A stretch of 64,000 bases of DNA from Verrucomicrobia subdivision 3 bacterium UBA693 (GCA_002298785.1 DBMR01000106.1:1-64000); one strand, 5' to 3'; numbered from the stretch's first letter, positions 17,779 through 26,422 are shown. The notes: generated by a model from the letters alone, not told the origin. Numbers and translations are program-made.

Positions 17779-18532
17779 TTTGCACGATGCCGCGCAGTTC
17801 GCGGCGGGATTGGAAATTGCGCAAGCGCACGGTCTGGCCGGGAATACCGTCCTCGAGCACCTCGACTTTCATGGTGATTTGCATGACCCCGTCAGCCATG
17901 ACGGCATCGGCGGTTTGGCCACGATGAACCACCGCGCGGACTTTTAGCGAGCGAGCGGTAAGCGGGGCGCCGGCCGGGAGATTTTCGGTCAATTCCTGGC
18001 GCGTGTCGCCAGAAGCCAGTTCCGCAAGGTCACCTCGGAGGGGCAGCACATCGCGGCGTTCGAGAGCTACGTCGGCTGGATCGAGGACGCGTCCCCGCAC
18101 CAGCGCTACCCGTGCGACGTTGATTTCCCGCCAAACTTTCGCTTGCAGCACGGCTTGCCAGACGCCGAGGCTGCGTGTCGAGGTGAGTAGCTCAAATTTC
18201 GCGATGAACTGCGGAGCAATGCCCGCGGTCGGCATACTGAGAATCTTGAGCGAAAGCGGTTCGTTTGAAATGGTCAGAGATTGCCAGGGACGCGCGAGGC
18301 GAAGCTCCAGGGTTCCGGAATCTTTGACACAATCGGTTTGCAGCCGATCGGTGAGCAGGCGCAGCAGCCCGGCTTCGTCCAGGGTGGAGCTTGCCAGCGC
18401 AGGTGTGGCGGTCTCGCTGCTGTTGGTGATAGTGGGAGCGGGGGGGGGAGAGGACTCCTGGGCGTTCAAATCCAGGAATCCCCCCTCCAGGCAACACCAG
18501 AACACGAGAACAGATCCAATCCTGAAATTCAT
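17750..18532 (-). CDS. flgA: Flagella P-ring assembly chaperone FlgA
   Basis: FlgA is the periplasmic chaperone for FlgI. The 260-residue protein starts with a hydrophobic export signal and contains the C-terminal SAF-type domain. That domain shows RGRVLDPADVALERRDVLPLRGDL, ENLPAGAPLTARSLKVRAVVHRGQ and VLEDGIPGQTVRLRNFQSRRELRGIV, the last matching the FlgA hallmark. The middle region is poorly conserved. It overlaps the flgG stop by one base and flgH by 29, a tight operon arrangement. Confidence 0.85.
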   Translation of the reverse strand: MNFRIGSVLVFWCCLEGGFLDLNAQESSPPPAPTITNSSETATPALASSTLDEAGLLRLLTDRLQTDCVKDSGTLELRLARPWQSLTISNEPLSLKILSMPTAGIAPQFIAKFELLTSTRSLGVWQAVLQAKVWREINVARVALVRGRVLDPADVALERRDVLPLRGDLAELASGDTRQELTENLPAGAPLTARSLKVRAVVHRGQTADAVMADGVMQITMKVEVLEDGIPGQTVRLRNFQSRRELRGIVQNEKRIIIPL

Positions 18533-19314
18533 TAGCGCTTGAGGTTGTTGCCTTGTTGCAGCATTTCGTCGGCGGCCTGGACCGCTTTGGAATTCACTTC
18601 GTAGGCGCGCTGGGCCATGATGAGTTTGACCATTTCCTCCACCACTTTGACGTTGGACATTTCAAGGTATCCCTGCGCCATTTCGCCGTAGCCGTTCTCG
18701 CCGGGATTACCCAACTCCGGGGTTCCCGAGGCCTGGGTTTCGCGGTAAAGATTCCGGCCGATTCCTTCCAGCCCAGCGGGGTTGACGAAGCGCACGAGTT
18801 GCACGCGGAAGTTGGTCTGGCCGTTCGGCCCGCTGTAGGTGACTTCGCCGGTGGGGGCGATGGTAATGCTGGTGGTGCCGGGAGGCACGGCCTGGAAGCC
18901 GCCTTGCAGCGGTAACCCGTCGCTGGTGATGATCCGGCCGTCAGAAGAAGTCTTGAGCGCGCCATCGCGGGTGTAGGCGCGCGTGCCATCCGGCATTTGT
19001 ACTTCGAAAAACCCATCCCCATTGATCGCTACGTCGAGGCGTTCGTCGGTCTTGCTCAATTCGCCGGTCGTGAACACTTTTGAGGTTGAAACCGCGTGGG
19101 AACCGTGGCCGACCTGGAGGCCGGTGGGGAGTTGGTTGCCGCCACCTTGATCCGCGCCGGCGGAACGGGTGGTTTGATACAGGAGATCCTGGAACTCGAT
19201 CTTGCTCTTCTTAAACCCGGTGGTGTTGACGTTGGCGAGGTTGTTCGCGATGACGTCGAGGTTCACTTGCTGTGATTCCATTCCGGCCGCGGAGGAGTAA
19301 AGGGCGCGCAACAT
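18532..19314 (-). CDS. flgG: Flagellar distal rod protein FlgG
   Basis: FlgG builds the distal rod. The 260-residue protein has the standard N-terminus MLRALYSSAAGMESQQVNLDVIANNLANVNTTGFKKSKIEFQDLLYQT. GDGFFEVQMPDGTRAYTRDGALKTSSDGRIITSDG lies in the middle, and the C-terminal EEMVKLIMAQRAYEVNSKAVQAADEMLQQGNNLKR completes the hallmark set. It starts five bases after flgF. Confidence 0.95.
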   Translation of the reverse strand: MLRALYSSAAGMESQQVNLDVIANNLANVNTTGFKKSKIEFQDLLYQTTRSAGADQGGGNQLPTGLQVGHGSHAVSTSKVFTTGELSKTDERLDVAINGDGFFEVQMPDGTRAYTRDGALKTSSDGRIITSDGLPLQGGFQAVPPGTTSITIAPTGEVTYSGPNGQTNFRVQLVRFVNPAGLEGIGRNLYRETQASGTPELGNPGENGYGEMAQGYLEMSNVKVVEEMVKLIMAQRAYEVNSKAVQAADEMLQQGNNLKR

Positions 19315-19319
19315 GAGAA

Positions 19320-20072
19320 TTAGCTGGGATTGCCGAGTTCACTGATGATCTTGCCCATATGCTCGTCGTGGCTTTGGATGACGCGTTGATTGGCCTCGAA
19401 CATGCGCATGGCACCGATGAGATTGACCATTTCGTTGGAAGGGGTGGTATTGGAGCCTTCGAGAAAGCCCTGGCGCACGGAACCGGTGGCGCTGGCCGGA
19501 ACCAACGCCTGGTTTTGCGCCAGAAAACAACCGCCACCCATCGGGGTCAGCAATTGCGGATCCTGAAAGTCCACCAGCTTGAGTTTGCCACGTTGTTCCG
19601 AGCCTTGGGAGACTTCACCGGAAGGGGCGACCTGGATGGGCGCGGCGATGTTGGTATCCATTTGGATCGGGCCGGACTCTCCCAGCACCAGGTAACCGAG
19701 TTTATTGACGAGTTGTCCCTGGGCGTTGAGCTTGAAACCGCCATCCCGGGTATAAGCGGACGCGCCATTCGGCAACTGCACCTCAAAGAACCCCCGGCCT
19801 TCGATGCCCAAATCGGTCAGAGTATCAGTGGGTTCGAGCTGGCCGGGAGAAAAATTAGTGACGGCGTTGGTGGCCGGGAGGGTGAGGCGCTGGCCGGCGG
19901 AGTCAGGGACGTTGGAGCCGGCGTTCATCAGGCCCGATTGGATGGCGCTGAAAGACAGGTCCTGCTTTTTGTAGCCCGGGATGGAACTCGAGGTGAGGTT
20001 TTCTGAAATCACCTCTTGCCAGCGAGCGTTGGCGTTCATCGCCGCCGCGGCTTGATAAAGGCTCACATTCAT
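19320..20072 (-). CDS. flgF: Flagellar proximal rod protein FlgF
   Basis: A 250-residue rod protein of the FlgF/FlgG family. It shows LTSSSIPGYKKQDLSF in place of the usual NNLANV motif, then LGIEGRGFFEVQLPNGASAYTRDGGFKLNAQGQLV, and ends EMVNLIGAMRMFEANQRVIQSHDEHMGKIISELG. The start at ATG 20072 (MNVSLYQAAAAMN) has a strong GGAGGT 10 bases upstream. A sigma-54 promoter lies only 16 bases before the ATG, so the predicted transcript start falls within about five bases of it and the GGAGGT would lie outside that transcript. It heads the flgF-flgL run. Confidence 0.88.
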   Translation of the reverse strand: MNVSLYQAAAAMNANARWQEVISENLTSSSIPGYKKQDLSFSAIQSGLMNAGSNVPDSAGQRLTLPATNAVTNFSPGQLEPTDTLTDLGIEGRGFFEVQLPNGASAYTRDGGFKLNAQGQLVNKLGYLVLGESGPIQMDTNIAAPIQVAPSGEVSQGSEQRGKLKLVDFQDPQLLTPMGGGCFLAQNQALVPASATGSVRQGFLEGSNTTPSNEMVNLIGAMRMFEANQRVIQSHDEHMGKIISELGNPS

Positions 20073-20087
20073 ATCCGGATACCTCCA

Positions 20088-20103
20088 AGCAACGCTTGTG
20101 CCA
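20088..20103 (-). promoter_or_regulatory. Sigma-54 promoter for flgF operon
   Basis: On the minus strand the site reads TGGCAC-AAGCG-TTGCT, a full match to the sigma-54 consensus (GG and GC with the exact 10-base spacing). Transcription should start near 20077, about five bases before the flgF ATG. Confidence 0.8.
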
Positions 20104-20152
20104 AAGGGTTTTGGGCGGATTTGGTGTCCTGAAAGGCTGGAACTGGCAGAAT

Positions 20153-20162
20153 CTACCGGTAG
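20153..20162. promoter_or_regulatory. 10-bp palindrome upstream of the flgF sigma-54 promoter
   Basis: CTACCGGTAG lies about 50 bases upstream of the -24/-12 element. Its place would suit an activator site, but this is a single example and it does not match the palindrome upstream of flgB. Confidence 0.3.
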
Positions 20163-20185
20163 TGGCGAGCAGAAATTGCCCTTGC

Positions 20186-20425
20186 TCAATACTGGCACTG
20201 AATCTCGTGCACCATGCCGCAGGTGCAACGGACGCGGATCATGGTCACGCGATCGCCGTCTCGCACGAGGGACAACTCGGGGGTGGCGGGGCCCGGATTA
20301 ATCGGAGGAGGAGTGAGAGGCTGCGGGGCAGATGGCGCAGGAGCGGCGGGAGCGGTGTGGGGAGCGAACACCGGCGAAGCTGCCGGGTGAGACGCTACCG
20401 TGAAAGGGATAAATTTATCGGTCAT
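20186..20425 (-). CDS. Small Pro/Ala-rich protein with C-terminal Cys motif, flagellar operon
   Basis: A 79-residue protein whose ATG overlaps the motB stop (ATGA), a strong sign that it is translated. Residues 15-50 are proline- and alanine-rich and likely disordered. The C-terminal 30 residues look folded: LSLVRDGDRVTMIRVRCTCGMVHEIQCQY, with a C-x-C-G-x2-H-x3-C arrangement suggestive of a half zinc ribbon. No named family is recognised. It is the last gene of the 83-aa protein-fliA-motA-motB run, so a role in flagellar assembly, motor function or regulation is inferred from position only. Confidence 0.65.
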   Translation of the reverse strand: MTDKFIPFTVASHPAASPVFAPHTAPAAPAPSAPQPLTPPPINPGPATPELSLVRDGDRVTMIRVRCTCGMVHEIQCQY

Positions 20426-21177
20426 GAGGCGGCCTTGGTAGTGGCGGCGGATTCATTTATGTGGCTGCCTTCCTTGACTTTCAGCACCACCGTGACCCGG
20501 CGGTTAACCTCGGAAGAGGGCTCGGTTTCAGGCATCGGGTCGGTGTCCGACAGGCCGGCCACTTTGCGAACCTGCGTTTCGAGGACGCCGTGCAGCAGCA
20601 ATTTGCGCCGCGCCGCGTTGGCGCGGTCGGAGGAAAGCTCCCAGCCGCCATAGTTCTCCGCGCGCGCAGGGCTGCCGGTTTCGGTGTGGCCTTCGAGCTC
20701 GATTCTGAAGGTGGGGTAGCGGGCGATTTCCCAGGCCAGGGTAGAAAAGACCCAGTCTCCATACTTGGTGAACTCGCTCGTGTTACCCTCGAACACCGGC
20801 TTGGTCGAGCGATCATACACGTTGATGCGCAGCCCTTCGGAGGTCATCTCGATTTTGACGCTGTTCTGGTTTTCCTCCTGGCGTAACATTTTGGCGAGAT
20901 CCTCCGTGATACGGCGGAGCAACTCGATCTGGACGGCGCTGGCGGAATCGAAGTTGCCTTTCTCCTCGTGCGTAGCCTCGGCGTTCTTGGTGGGAATGAT
21001 CCCCATGGATTCCTTGGTGGCGGAGGAGAACGGATTGCGAAACGCGCGTTCGACGGCCTCCTTGATGCGGGTATCCTGGGCGGTTAACCACAGCACGAGA
21101 AACAACGCCATCATCGCTGTCACAAAATCCGCGTATGCGACTTTCCAGGCGCCGCCGTGATGACCGTGCTTCTTCAT
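20422..21177 (-). CDS. motB: Flagellar motor stator protein MotB
   Basis: MotB anchors the stator to peptidoglycan and carries the proton- or sodium-conducting aspartate. The 251-residue protein starts MKKHGHHGGAWKVAYADFVTAMMALFLVLWL, with the essential Asp in YADF and a single transmembrane helix. The OmpA-like peptidoglycan-binding domain occupies the C-terminal half (FRIELEGHTETGS, then WELSSDRANAARRKLL, then RVAGLSDTDP-like sequence and NRRVTVVL). Overlaps with motA upstream and the 79-residue gene downstream are four bases each. Confidence 0.93.
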   Translation of the reverse strand: MKKHGHHGGAWKVAYADFVTAMMALFLVLWLTAQDTRIKEAVERAFRNPFSSATKESMGIIPTKNAEATHEEKGNFDSASAVQIELLRRITEDLAKMLRQEENQNSVKIEMTSEGLRINVYDRSTKPVFEGNTSEFTKYGDWVFSTLAWEIARYPTFRIELEGHTETGSPARAENYGGWELSSDRANAARRKLLLHGVLETQVRKVAGLSDTDPMPETEPSSEVNRRVTVVLKVKEGSHINESAATTKAAS

Positions 21178-22046
21178 TTCCCTTTGACGGCGGCGTTCAG
21201 GGGTTTGAGCATGGTTTCCAGTTCATCAGCGCCCGGGCGCAATTCATCGCTCAGCCCGCGGCGGCCCACTTCCACGGCCATGCCGGGAGCCATGCCGCCC
21301 GCGAAACCCACGACACAGGAGGAGATACAACGAAAATATGCCAGGTGTGCGGCCCCGACGAATTCCATATTTACGGCCAATGGCGCCAGGAATCCGTAAG
21401 CGATGAACACTCCCAGAAATGTGCCGACCAGGGCGGCGGCCACCTTTTCGCCGATTTGTTCAATGGGGCCGGCGATGGAGGCCATGGTGATAACGATGCC
21501 GAGCACGGCCGCCACGATCCCGAATCCAGGCATCGCATCGGCGGCGCGGGTCAACACATTTACCGGGGCGTGGTCCTCGATTTCCATACGCTCGAGATCC
21601 ACGTGCAAGAGTTGCCGAAGCTGGTCCGGTTTGATCTTGCCATCAATGATCGGACGCAACGCCCCGCACAGGAACTCGACGGCTTCTTCATTTTTTTGAA
21701 ACTCAGGGTAGCGTCGGAGAATGGAGCTGTTTGCCGGGCTCATGACATGTTCTTCGAGAGCGATCATGCCGTTGCGCCGTGCCAGGAGGAACAGTTCGTA
21801 GAGCATCTTGAGCAGGTCGTCGTAGGAATTGCGGGGGTAGGGGGTGCCTTTGAACGCGGAGAACACTCCGTGAACAAGGTCCAGGAGTACCTTCTTGGGG
21901 GACATGATGATCATGGCGCCGAGGGCCGCGCCACCAATGATGATCAGCTCTGAGATATGCAGCAGGGCACCGATTTGACCGCCGGCCATTTTGAAGCCGC
22001 CGATCACCGACACAAATACAACTAAGGCTCCAACGATGATGATCAT
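21174..22046 (-). CDS. motA: Flagellar motor stator protein MotA
   Basis: MotA forms the ion channel with MotB and contacts FliG. The 290-residue protein has four hydrophobic segments, at roughly residues 1-20, 32-50, 170-195 and 200-225. The cytoplasmic loop contains LFLLARRNGMIALEEHV, where the Arg and Glu match residues known to face FliG. MPGFGIVAAVLGIVITMASI and LVGTFLGVFIAYGFLAPLA are the conserved pore helices. It overlaps fliA by four bases. Confidence 0.93.
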   Translation of the reverse strand: MIIIVGALVVFVSVIGGFKMAGGQIGALLHISELIIIGGAALGAMIIMSPKKVLLDLVHGVFSAFKGTPYPRNSYDDLLKMLYELFLLARRNGMIALEEHVMSPANSSILRRYPEFQKNEEAVEFLCGALRPIIDGKIKPDQLRQLLHVDLERMEIEDHAPVNVLTRAADAMPGFGIVAAVLGIVITMASIAGPIEQIGEKVAAALVGTFLGVFIAYGFLAPLAVNMEFVGAAHLAYFRCISSCVVGFAGGMAPGMAVEVGRRGLSDELRPGADELETMLKPLNAAVKGK

Positions 22047-22879
22047 GAGGATAACGAAGAGTTGGGCGGACAGGCCGCGGCTTCATGCTTTTCCACAAAG
22101 GCTCGCAGGGCCAGGATGGCCTGGGAGTGGATTTGTGAGATGCGGGATTCCGTGAGGCCGAACGCCTCGGCAATTTCCCGGAGGCGCAAACCTTCCACAT
22201 AATAAAGGGCTAGCACTTTGCGTTGGGTATCAGGCAGTGAACTCAGCCGTTCAAAGATCAGGTCCTTCAGCTCGTTGCGGGACGCCCCATCCGAAGGGCA
22301 TTCCTGGGAGTGGTCCACGATGCTCTCGTGCAGAGAATTTGAAGAATCATCGGACTGCGAGCCGGCGGAATCCAGGCACACAAATGTCACCGGCCGGATT
22401 TCCTCCATCCAATGCTCGAACGTCTCGAGGTCGATGCCCAGTGCCGCCGCGGTTTCCGGCTCGGTTGGGAAGCGACCGAGGCGCTGTTCGAGCTCGGCGA
22501 TGGCGTTCTGGATTTTGCGGGACTTATCGTGGATCAACCGTGGCACCCAATCCATCCTGCGGAGCTCGTCAAAGATCGCGCCGCGCACTCGGATGCGGGC
22601 GTAAGTTTCAAAGGAAGCACCGGCGGTGGGATCATAGCTGCGCAAGGCCTGCAGCAAGCCGACCAACCCGGCGCTGTTCAAATCATCCTGGCTGACGTGC
22701 GAAGGCAAGCTGATGGCGAGGCGGCCCACCATCGAGCGAACCAGCGGCAGGTATTCCTCGACCAAGAACCCTTCAGCATTGAGATCGACGCCCTGACGGT
22801 AGCGTTGCCAGAGCACTTGCGGGCTGGGACGGACTTCTCCCGAGGGAGATTCAGGCAGGGTGTCAGCGACCGTAGTCAT
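22043..22879 (-). CDS. fliA: Flagellar sigma factor FliA (sigma-28/WhiG family)
   Basis: A 278-residue sigma-70 family factor of the FliA/WhiG type. Region 2 shows YLPLVRSMVGRLAISLPSHVSQDDLNSAGLVGLLQALRSYDP and FETYARIRVRGAIFDELRRMDWVPR. Region 3 has KIQNAIAELEQRLGRFPTEPETAAALGI. Region 4 has LPDTQRKVLALYYVEGLRLREIAEAFGLTESRISQIHSQAILALR. It should recognise TAAA-N15-GCCGATAA promoters, and three such sites were found at 44.1 and 46.5 kb. It sits between a small membrane protein and motA. No flgM anti-sigma gene was recognised in the window. Confidence 0.92.
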   Translation of the reverse strand: MTTVADTLPESPSGEVRPSPQVLWQRYRQGVDLNAEGFLVEEYLPLVRSMVGRLAISLPSHVSQDDLNSAGLVGLLQALRSYDPTAGASFETYARIRVRGAIFDELRRMDWVPRLIHDKSRKIQNAIAELEQRLGRFPTEPETAAALGIDLETFEHWMEEIRPVTFVCLDSAGSQSDDSSNSLHESIVDHSQECPSDGASRNELKDLIFERLSSLPDTQRKVLALYYVEGLRLREIAEAFGLTESRISQIHSQAILALRAFVEKHEAAACPPNSSLSS

Positions 22880-23127
22880 AGTTTACCGGAGGCGGTGGGT
22901 TGGACATCCTTGTGTTGAGCTTCCTGCGCGGCCAGATACTGTTGCTCGAGCGCTTCCGCGAGTGATCGCACCCAGACCTGGCGCCACCAACGCAGCAGCA
23001 AGGCCAAACCGATGGCCCCGGTGCAGCCGTTGATCACACAGGTCTGCCAGGAACTCGCGGCCGCGAGTCCACAAAGGACTCCGGTGGCGAATCCTGCCAG
23101 GGCTCCGAGGATCAGTGCGAACTTCAT
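22876..23127 (-). CDS. Small membrane protein upstream of fliA
   Basis: An 83-residue protein with two hydrophobic segments (residues 3-23 and 29-46) and a charged, probably helical C-terminal tail containing a WRQVWVRSLAEALEQQYLAAQEAQ stretch. Its stop overlaps the fliA start by four bases, and a sigma-54-like promoter lies directly upstream, so it heads the run. No family is recognised. Control of FliA activity or stator assembly would be plausible by position, but there is no sequence evidence for either. Confidence 0.65.
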   Translation of the reverse strand: MKFALILGALAGFATGVLCGLAAASSWQTCVINGCTGAIGLALLLRWWRQVWVRSLAEALEQQYLAAQEAQHKDVQPTASGKL

Positions 23128-23141
23128 GCTGTGGGTTGGTT

Positions 23142-23157
23142 AGCAAGGGCTTTGCCA
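23142..23157 (-). promoter_or_regulatory. Sigma-54-like promoter for the fliA-motAB run
   Basis: On the minus strand the site reads TGGCAA-AGCCC-TTGCT, matching sigma-54 consensus except A for C at the sixth position, with exact GG-N10-GC spacing. The predicted start is about four bases before the ATG of the 83-residue membrane protein. Confidence 0.7.
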
Positions 23158-23180
23158 TTCACGACAAAAGCGTGGAATGG
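23155..23180 (-). terminator. Hairpin after flhF, overlapping the sigma-54 site
   Basis: CCATTCCACG and CGTGAATGG (minus strand) form an imperfect stem around CTTTTGT, 15 bases after the flhF stop. It could weaken read-through from the fliP-flhF run, or act as an operator, since it overlaps the -24 element by three bases. There is no T tract. Confidence 0.3.
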
Positions 23181-23194
23181 GTTGTGAAAGGGGT

Positions 23195-24229
23195 TTATGG
23201 GGCAAAATGGCCTCGAAAAAGCTGCTCCGCAGAAGCCGGGCGGAAATCACCGGGAATATTTTGCCCAGCGGCCAGGTAGCGCAAAGGGTATTTCGTACCT
23301 ACCACCAGGTTCCACAATTTCCCCCAGGAACGTTCTTCGTCCAGGTGGGTTAGAATCAGGTCGCAGATGGGCAGCGCATCAAATGCTCGAGCCTGCTCGA
23401 TGAGCAGTCGGCTGGAGTAGGCGGCGTTCAGGCACAGATGCACCCGTGCATTCTGGAATTGCTTTAAGCTCGAACGCAGAGCCGTAAGGCTGGCTGCATC
23501 CCTCCAGTTCACTCCAGGGACATCGATGAAGCACTGGTCCCATTCACCACTCATTCCCGGCGCCCACGTTCGTTGAACTGGGACTTTCAGCAGCTCACAA
23601 TGGAGGTCCAGGTGGGTGCCGAAATTGGCTCCCGCCCCATCCAGGCGCCAGACGCCTGCTTGTTTGCCCTGTGAAAAGACCGCCTGGGTGAGCCACTTGC
23701 ACAAAGCGGTGGTTTTACCGCTTCCACAGGGTCCGACGAAAACTTCCGCCGTCGCACCGTCTCCGGGAGATTCGGCGTTGGCCAGTGGCCGCCAGAAAGC
23801 TGAGAGGGCGCTCCTGGACCAGGCTAATTCCTCGGACGTATTGGCCGGCGAGCGATCCTCATGTCGACGAAGGGCCTGTTCCCACACGCGTTCGGCAAAA
23901 ACCGGTAACAAACCCATCCGCTCGAGCAGGGGTGAACTGCTGCTGCCAAGGATGGGTTCATCCAAGCCATTCAGGGACGGGTCAGGAGTCTGACTGGGGG
24001 GAGTTGAGCCGGTTCCCGGCGGATCACTGGGAGAGGTTAACGAATCGGGTGCGGATGCGGGTTCCGGGAGATAAGCCAACACTTCCAGACCAGGCCGACG
24101 CCAGAGCCGTGAGAGGCCTTGGCTGCGGGCGGGTTGAACGTGCGCCACCACAGCCTCGGGCCCGAGTTCCTCACGGATTTGGGCGATAGCGTGACTTGCG
24201 TCGCGGGCCAGGAAGCGGTGGACTTGCAT
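23195..24229 (-). CDS. flhF: Flagellar placement GTPase FlhF-like protein
   Basis: An SRP-type GTPase of 344 residues, in the usual place after flhA. Residues 1-25 (MQVHRFLARDASHAIAQIREELGPEAVV) match the FlhF B domain, followed by a proline/serine-rich linker. The NG domain has a sound P-loop (VFVGPCGSGKTTALCKWL). The later G motifs are unusual: the DTYR region reads WRLDGAGANFG, DTAG reads DVPG, and TKLDE reads THLDEE. It may bind GTP less strongly than classical FlhF. FlhG, its usual partner, is not next to it; fliA's small membrane neighbour follows. Confidence 0.8.
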   Translation of the reverse strand: MQVHRFLARDASHAIAQIREELGPEAVVAHVQPARSQGLSRLWRRPGLEVLAYLPEPASAPDSLTSPSDPPGTGSTPPSQTPDPSLNGLDEPILGSSSSPLLERMGLLPVFAERVWEQALRRHEDRSPANTSEELAWSRSALSAFWRPLANAESPGDGATAEVFVGPCGSGKTTALCKWLTQAVFSQGKQAGVWRLDGAGANFGTHLDLHCELLKVPVQRTWAPGMSGEWDQCFIDVPGVNWRDAASLTALRSSLKQFQNARVHLCLNAAYSSRLLIEQARAFDALPICDLILTHLDEERSWGKLWNLVVGTKYPLRYLAAGQNIPGDFRPASAEQLFRGHFAP

Positions 24230-24241
24230 TGGGGATGCGGC

Positions 24242-26350
24242 TTATTCGTGGCAGGGGATGACGCCCGCGTTTTGGACCTCCAACCGCGGTGGCAACTCGG
24301 AGTAGGAGAGCACTGCCAGGTCCGAAAAATTCGATTCGAAGAACCGGCGGAACGCCAGGCGCAGTTGGGGGGAGCAGAGCACCACCGGCGGGTGCCCGGC
24401 GGCGAGCATTTGCTGCACGGTTTTCCCCAGCCTTTCGAGCACGTGCCGGGCGAGGCCGGGTTCCATCACCAAGGCGACTTCGTTGGCGGATTGGCGCAAG
24501 CCCTGAGCCAGTTGTTGCTCGAGCCGTGGGTCGAGCGTGATCGCGCGCACGCTGCCGTTTTGCATTTGGAACGGGCGCGTTACCTGGGAACCGAGGGCGC
24601 GCCGGGCAAATTCTGACAACTCATCTGGATTCTTGGTTTGCGCGGCGTAATCGCCAACACGCTCGAGGATCCCCGCCAGGTTCCGGATGGAGATGCCTTC
24701 GGACAACAGGTTCTGCAATATCCGCTGGATCTGGCCGACGTTCAGCAACCCGGGGATGAGTTCGTTGACGACTGTCGGGTGCGTCTGTTTGAGGTTGTCG
24801 AGGAGGTTTTGGACGTCCTGACGGCTAAGGATTTCGTGAGAATGACGGCGCACGGTCTCGCTCAGGTGCGTGACCAGGACCGAGGGCGCATCTACGAGGG
24901 TGTAGCCGCTGACCTCGGCAGTCTTGCGTTCGACGTCGGTAACCCAGGTGGCTGGGAGTTGGAAGACTGGTTCGAGGGTGGGAATGCCTTTCAGGGTGAC
25001 CTTGCTGTTGGTGGCGTTCATCGCCAACCAGTGACTTGGCTGCAACTGACCCTGGGCGATGGGAATGCCTTTCAACAAGAACCGATATTCGTTGGGGCCA
25101 AGCTGCAGGTTGTCGCGCAGGCGGATGGGCGGCACCAACATGCCCATTTCCTGGGCAAACGTGCGGCGGACACCAGTGATGCGCTCCAACAAATCTCCTC
25201 CGCGGCGGGTGTCAGCGAGGGATACCAGACCGTAGCCCAATTCGACCTGTAGCGTGTCCAATTGCAGCAAGGTCTCCAGTTTTTCGGGATTCTTTTGCGC
25301 GGTGGCGGCGGCCCCGTTGGCTTCGCCGGGTGCGGCTCCCGCCTTGGCGACGCCGCCCTTGGTCTCGGGGGCGATGCCGCCCAGGGGGCCATGACGGTGC
25401 AAGGTGTAGGCCAATCCGCCGGCCAACGCCGCGAGGGTCATGAACGGCACCATGGGCAGACCCGGCACCAGCGCCAGCGTGGCCATCATCACCGCCAGCA
25501 CGGTCATCGCGCGGGGATAGAAAAACAGTTGGCGGCCGAGTTCCTGTCCCAGGTCATTCTTGGAGGCCGCGCGCGTCACCAGAATGCCAGCGGCGGTCGA
25601 GGTGATGAGGGCGGGGATCTGGGATACCAGGCCGTCACCGATCGACAGGATGGTGAAGCGCTGCAGTGATTCGGTCATCGTCATCCCTTTTTGAGCGATG
25701 CCGATAGCGAAGCCGCCGAGGATGTTGATGATGGTAATGAGAATGGCGGCGATGGCGTCGCCGCGCACAAATTTGCTGGCACCGTCCATCGCACCGTAGA
25801 AATCGGCCTCCTGCTCGACCGCGCGGCGGCGGGTGCGGGCCTCGGCTTCGCCGATGATTCCGGCGTTCAACTCCGCATCGATGGACATCTGCTTACCCGG
25901 CATGGCGTCCAGGGTGAAGCGGGCGGCGACTTCGGCGATGCGACCGGCGCCCTTGGTGATGACGATAAAATTGATCAGGACCAAGAGCAGGAAAACCACG
26001 AGACCAACCACGTAGTTCCCGCGGACGACGAAATTTCCAAAGGCTTCGATGATATGACCGGCATAGCCATCGAGCAGGATGAGTCGTGTCGAAGCTACGT
26101 TAAGGCTTAGTCGGAATAGGGTGATGAAGAGGAGCAGGGTAGGGAACCCGGTGAAATCGGCAGGCTGCCGCACATAAAGAATGACCAGCAGGGTGAGCAG
26201 GGACATGGCGATGCTGGCGGCGAGCAAGCCGTCCAGGAGGATCGGTGGCACCGGCAGGATGAGCAGGAGCACCGTGCCAAAGAGCCCGGCGATCAGCCAG
26301 ACGTCCCCATGTTGCAGCAACCGGCGTAGATTTTGACTAAAAGCAGCCAT
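24242..26350 (-). CDS. flhA: Flagellar export gate protein FlhA
   Basis: FlhA is the largest export gate component. The roughly 702-residue protein has eight N-terminal transmembrane helices and the cytoplasmic FHIPEP-region sequence: GNYVVGLVVFLLLVLINFIVITKGAGRIAEVAARFTLDAMPGKQMSIDAELNAG spans the family signature. The C-terminal cytoplasmic nonamer-forming domain follows, with LVDAPSVLVTHLSETVRRHSHEILSRQDVQNLLDNLKQ. The linker around residue 345-370 is alanine/glycine-rich. ATG 26350 (MAAFSQNLRRLL) is preferred to an open extension of 18 codons. Confidence 0.95.
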   Translation of the reverse strand: MAAFSQNLRRLLQHGDVWLIAGLFGTVLLLILPVPPILLDGLLAASIAMSLLTLLVILYVRQPADFTGFPTLLLFITLFRLSLNVASTRLILLDGYAGHIIEAFGNFVVRGNYVVGLVVFLLLVLINFIVITKGAGRIAEVAARFTLDAMPGKQMSIDAELNAGIIGEAEARTRRRAVEQEADFYGAMDGASKFVRGDAIAAILITIINILGGFAIGIAQKGMTMTESLQRFTILSIGDGLVSQIPALITSTAAGILVTRAASKNDLGQELGRQLFFYPRAMTVLAVMMATLALVPGLPMVPFMTLAALAGGLAYTLHRHGPLGGIAPETKGGVAKAGAAPGEANGAAATAQKNPEKLETLLQLDTLQVELGYGLVSLADTRRGGDLLERITGVRRTFAQEMGMLVPPIRLRDNLQLGPNEYRFLLKGIPIAQGQLQPSHWLAMNATNSKVTLKGIPTLEPVFQLPATWVTDVERKTAEVSGYTLVDAPSVLVTHLSETVRRHSHEILSRQDVQNLLDNLKQTHPTVVNELIPGLLNVGQIQRILQNLLSEGISIRNLAGILERVGDYAAQTKNPDELSEFARRALGSQVTRPFQMQNGSVRAITLDPRLEQQLAQGLRQSANEVALVMEPGLARHVLERLGKTVQQMLAAGHPPVVLCSPQLRLAFRRFFESNFSDLAVLSYSELPPRLEVQNAGVIPCHE

Positions 26351-26422
26351 TTCATACGCGGTCCCGGAGTCAGAGCCTGCCGGTGGGCATTTCTGTGCTC
26401 GCACCCGGTCAAATTTGCCGGG

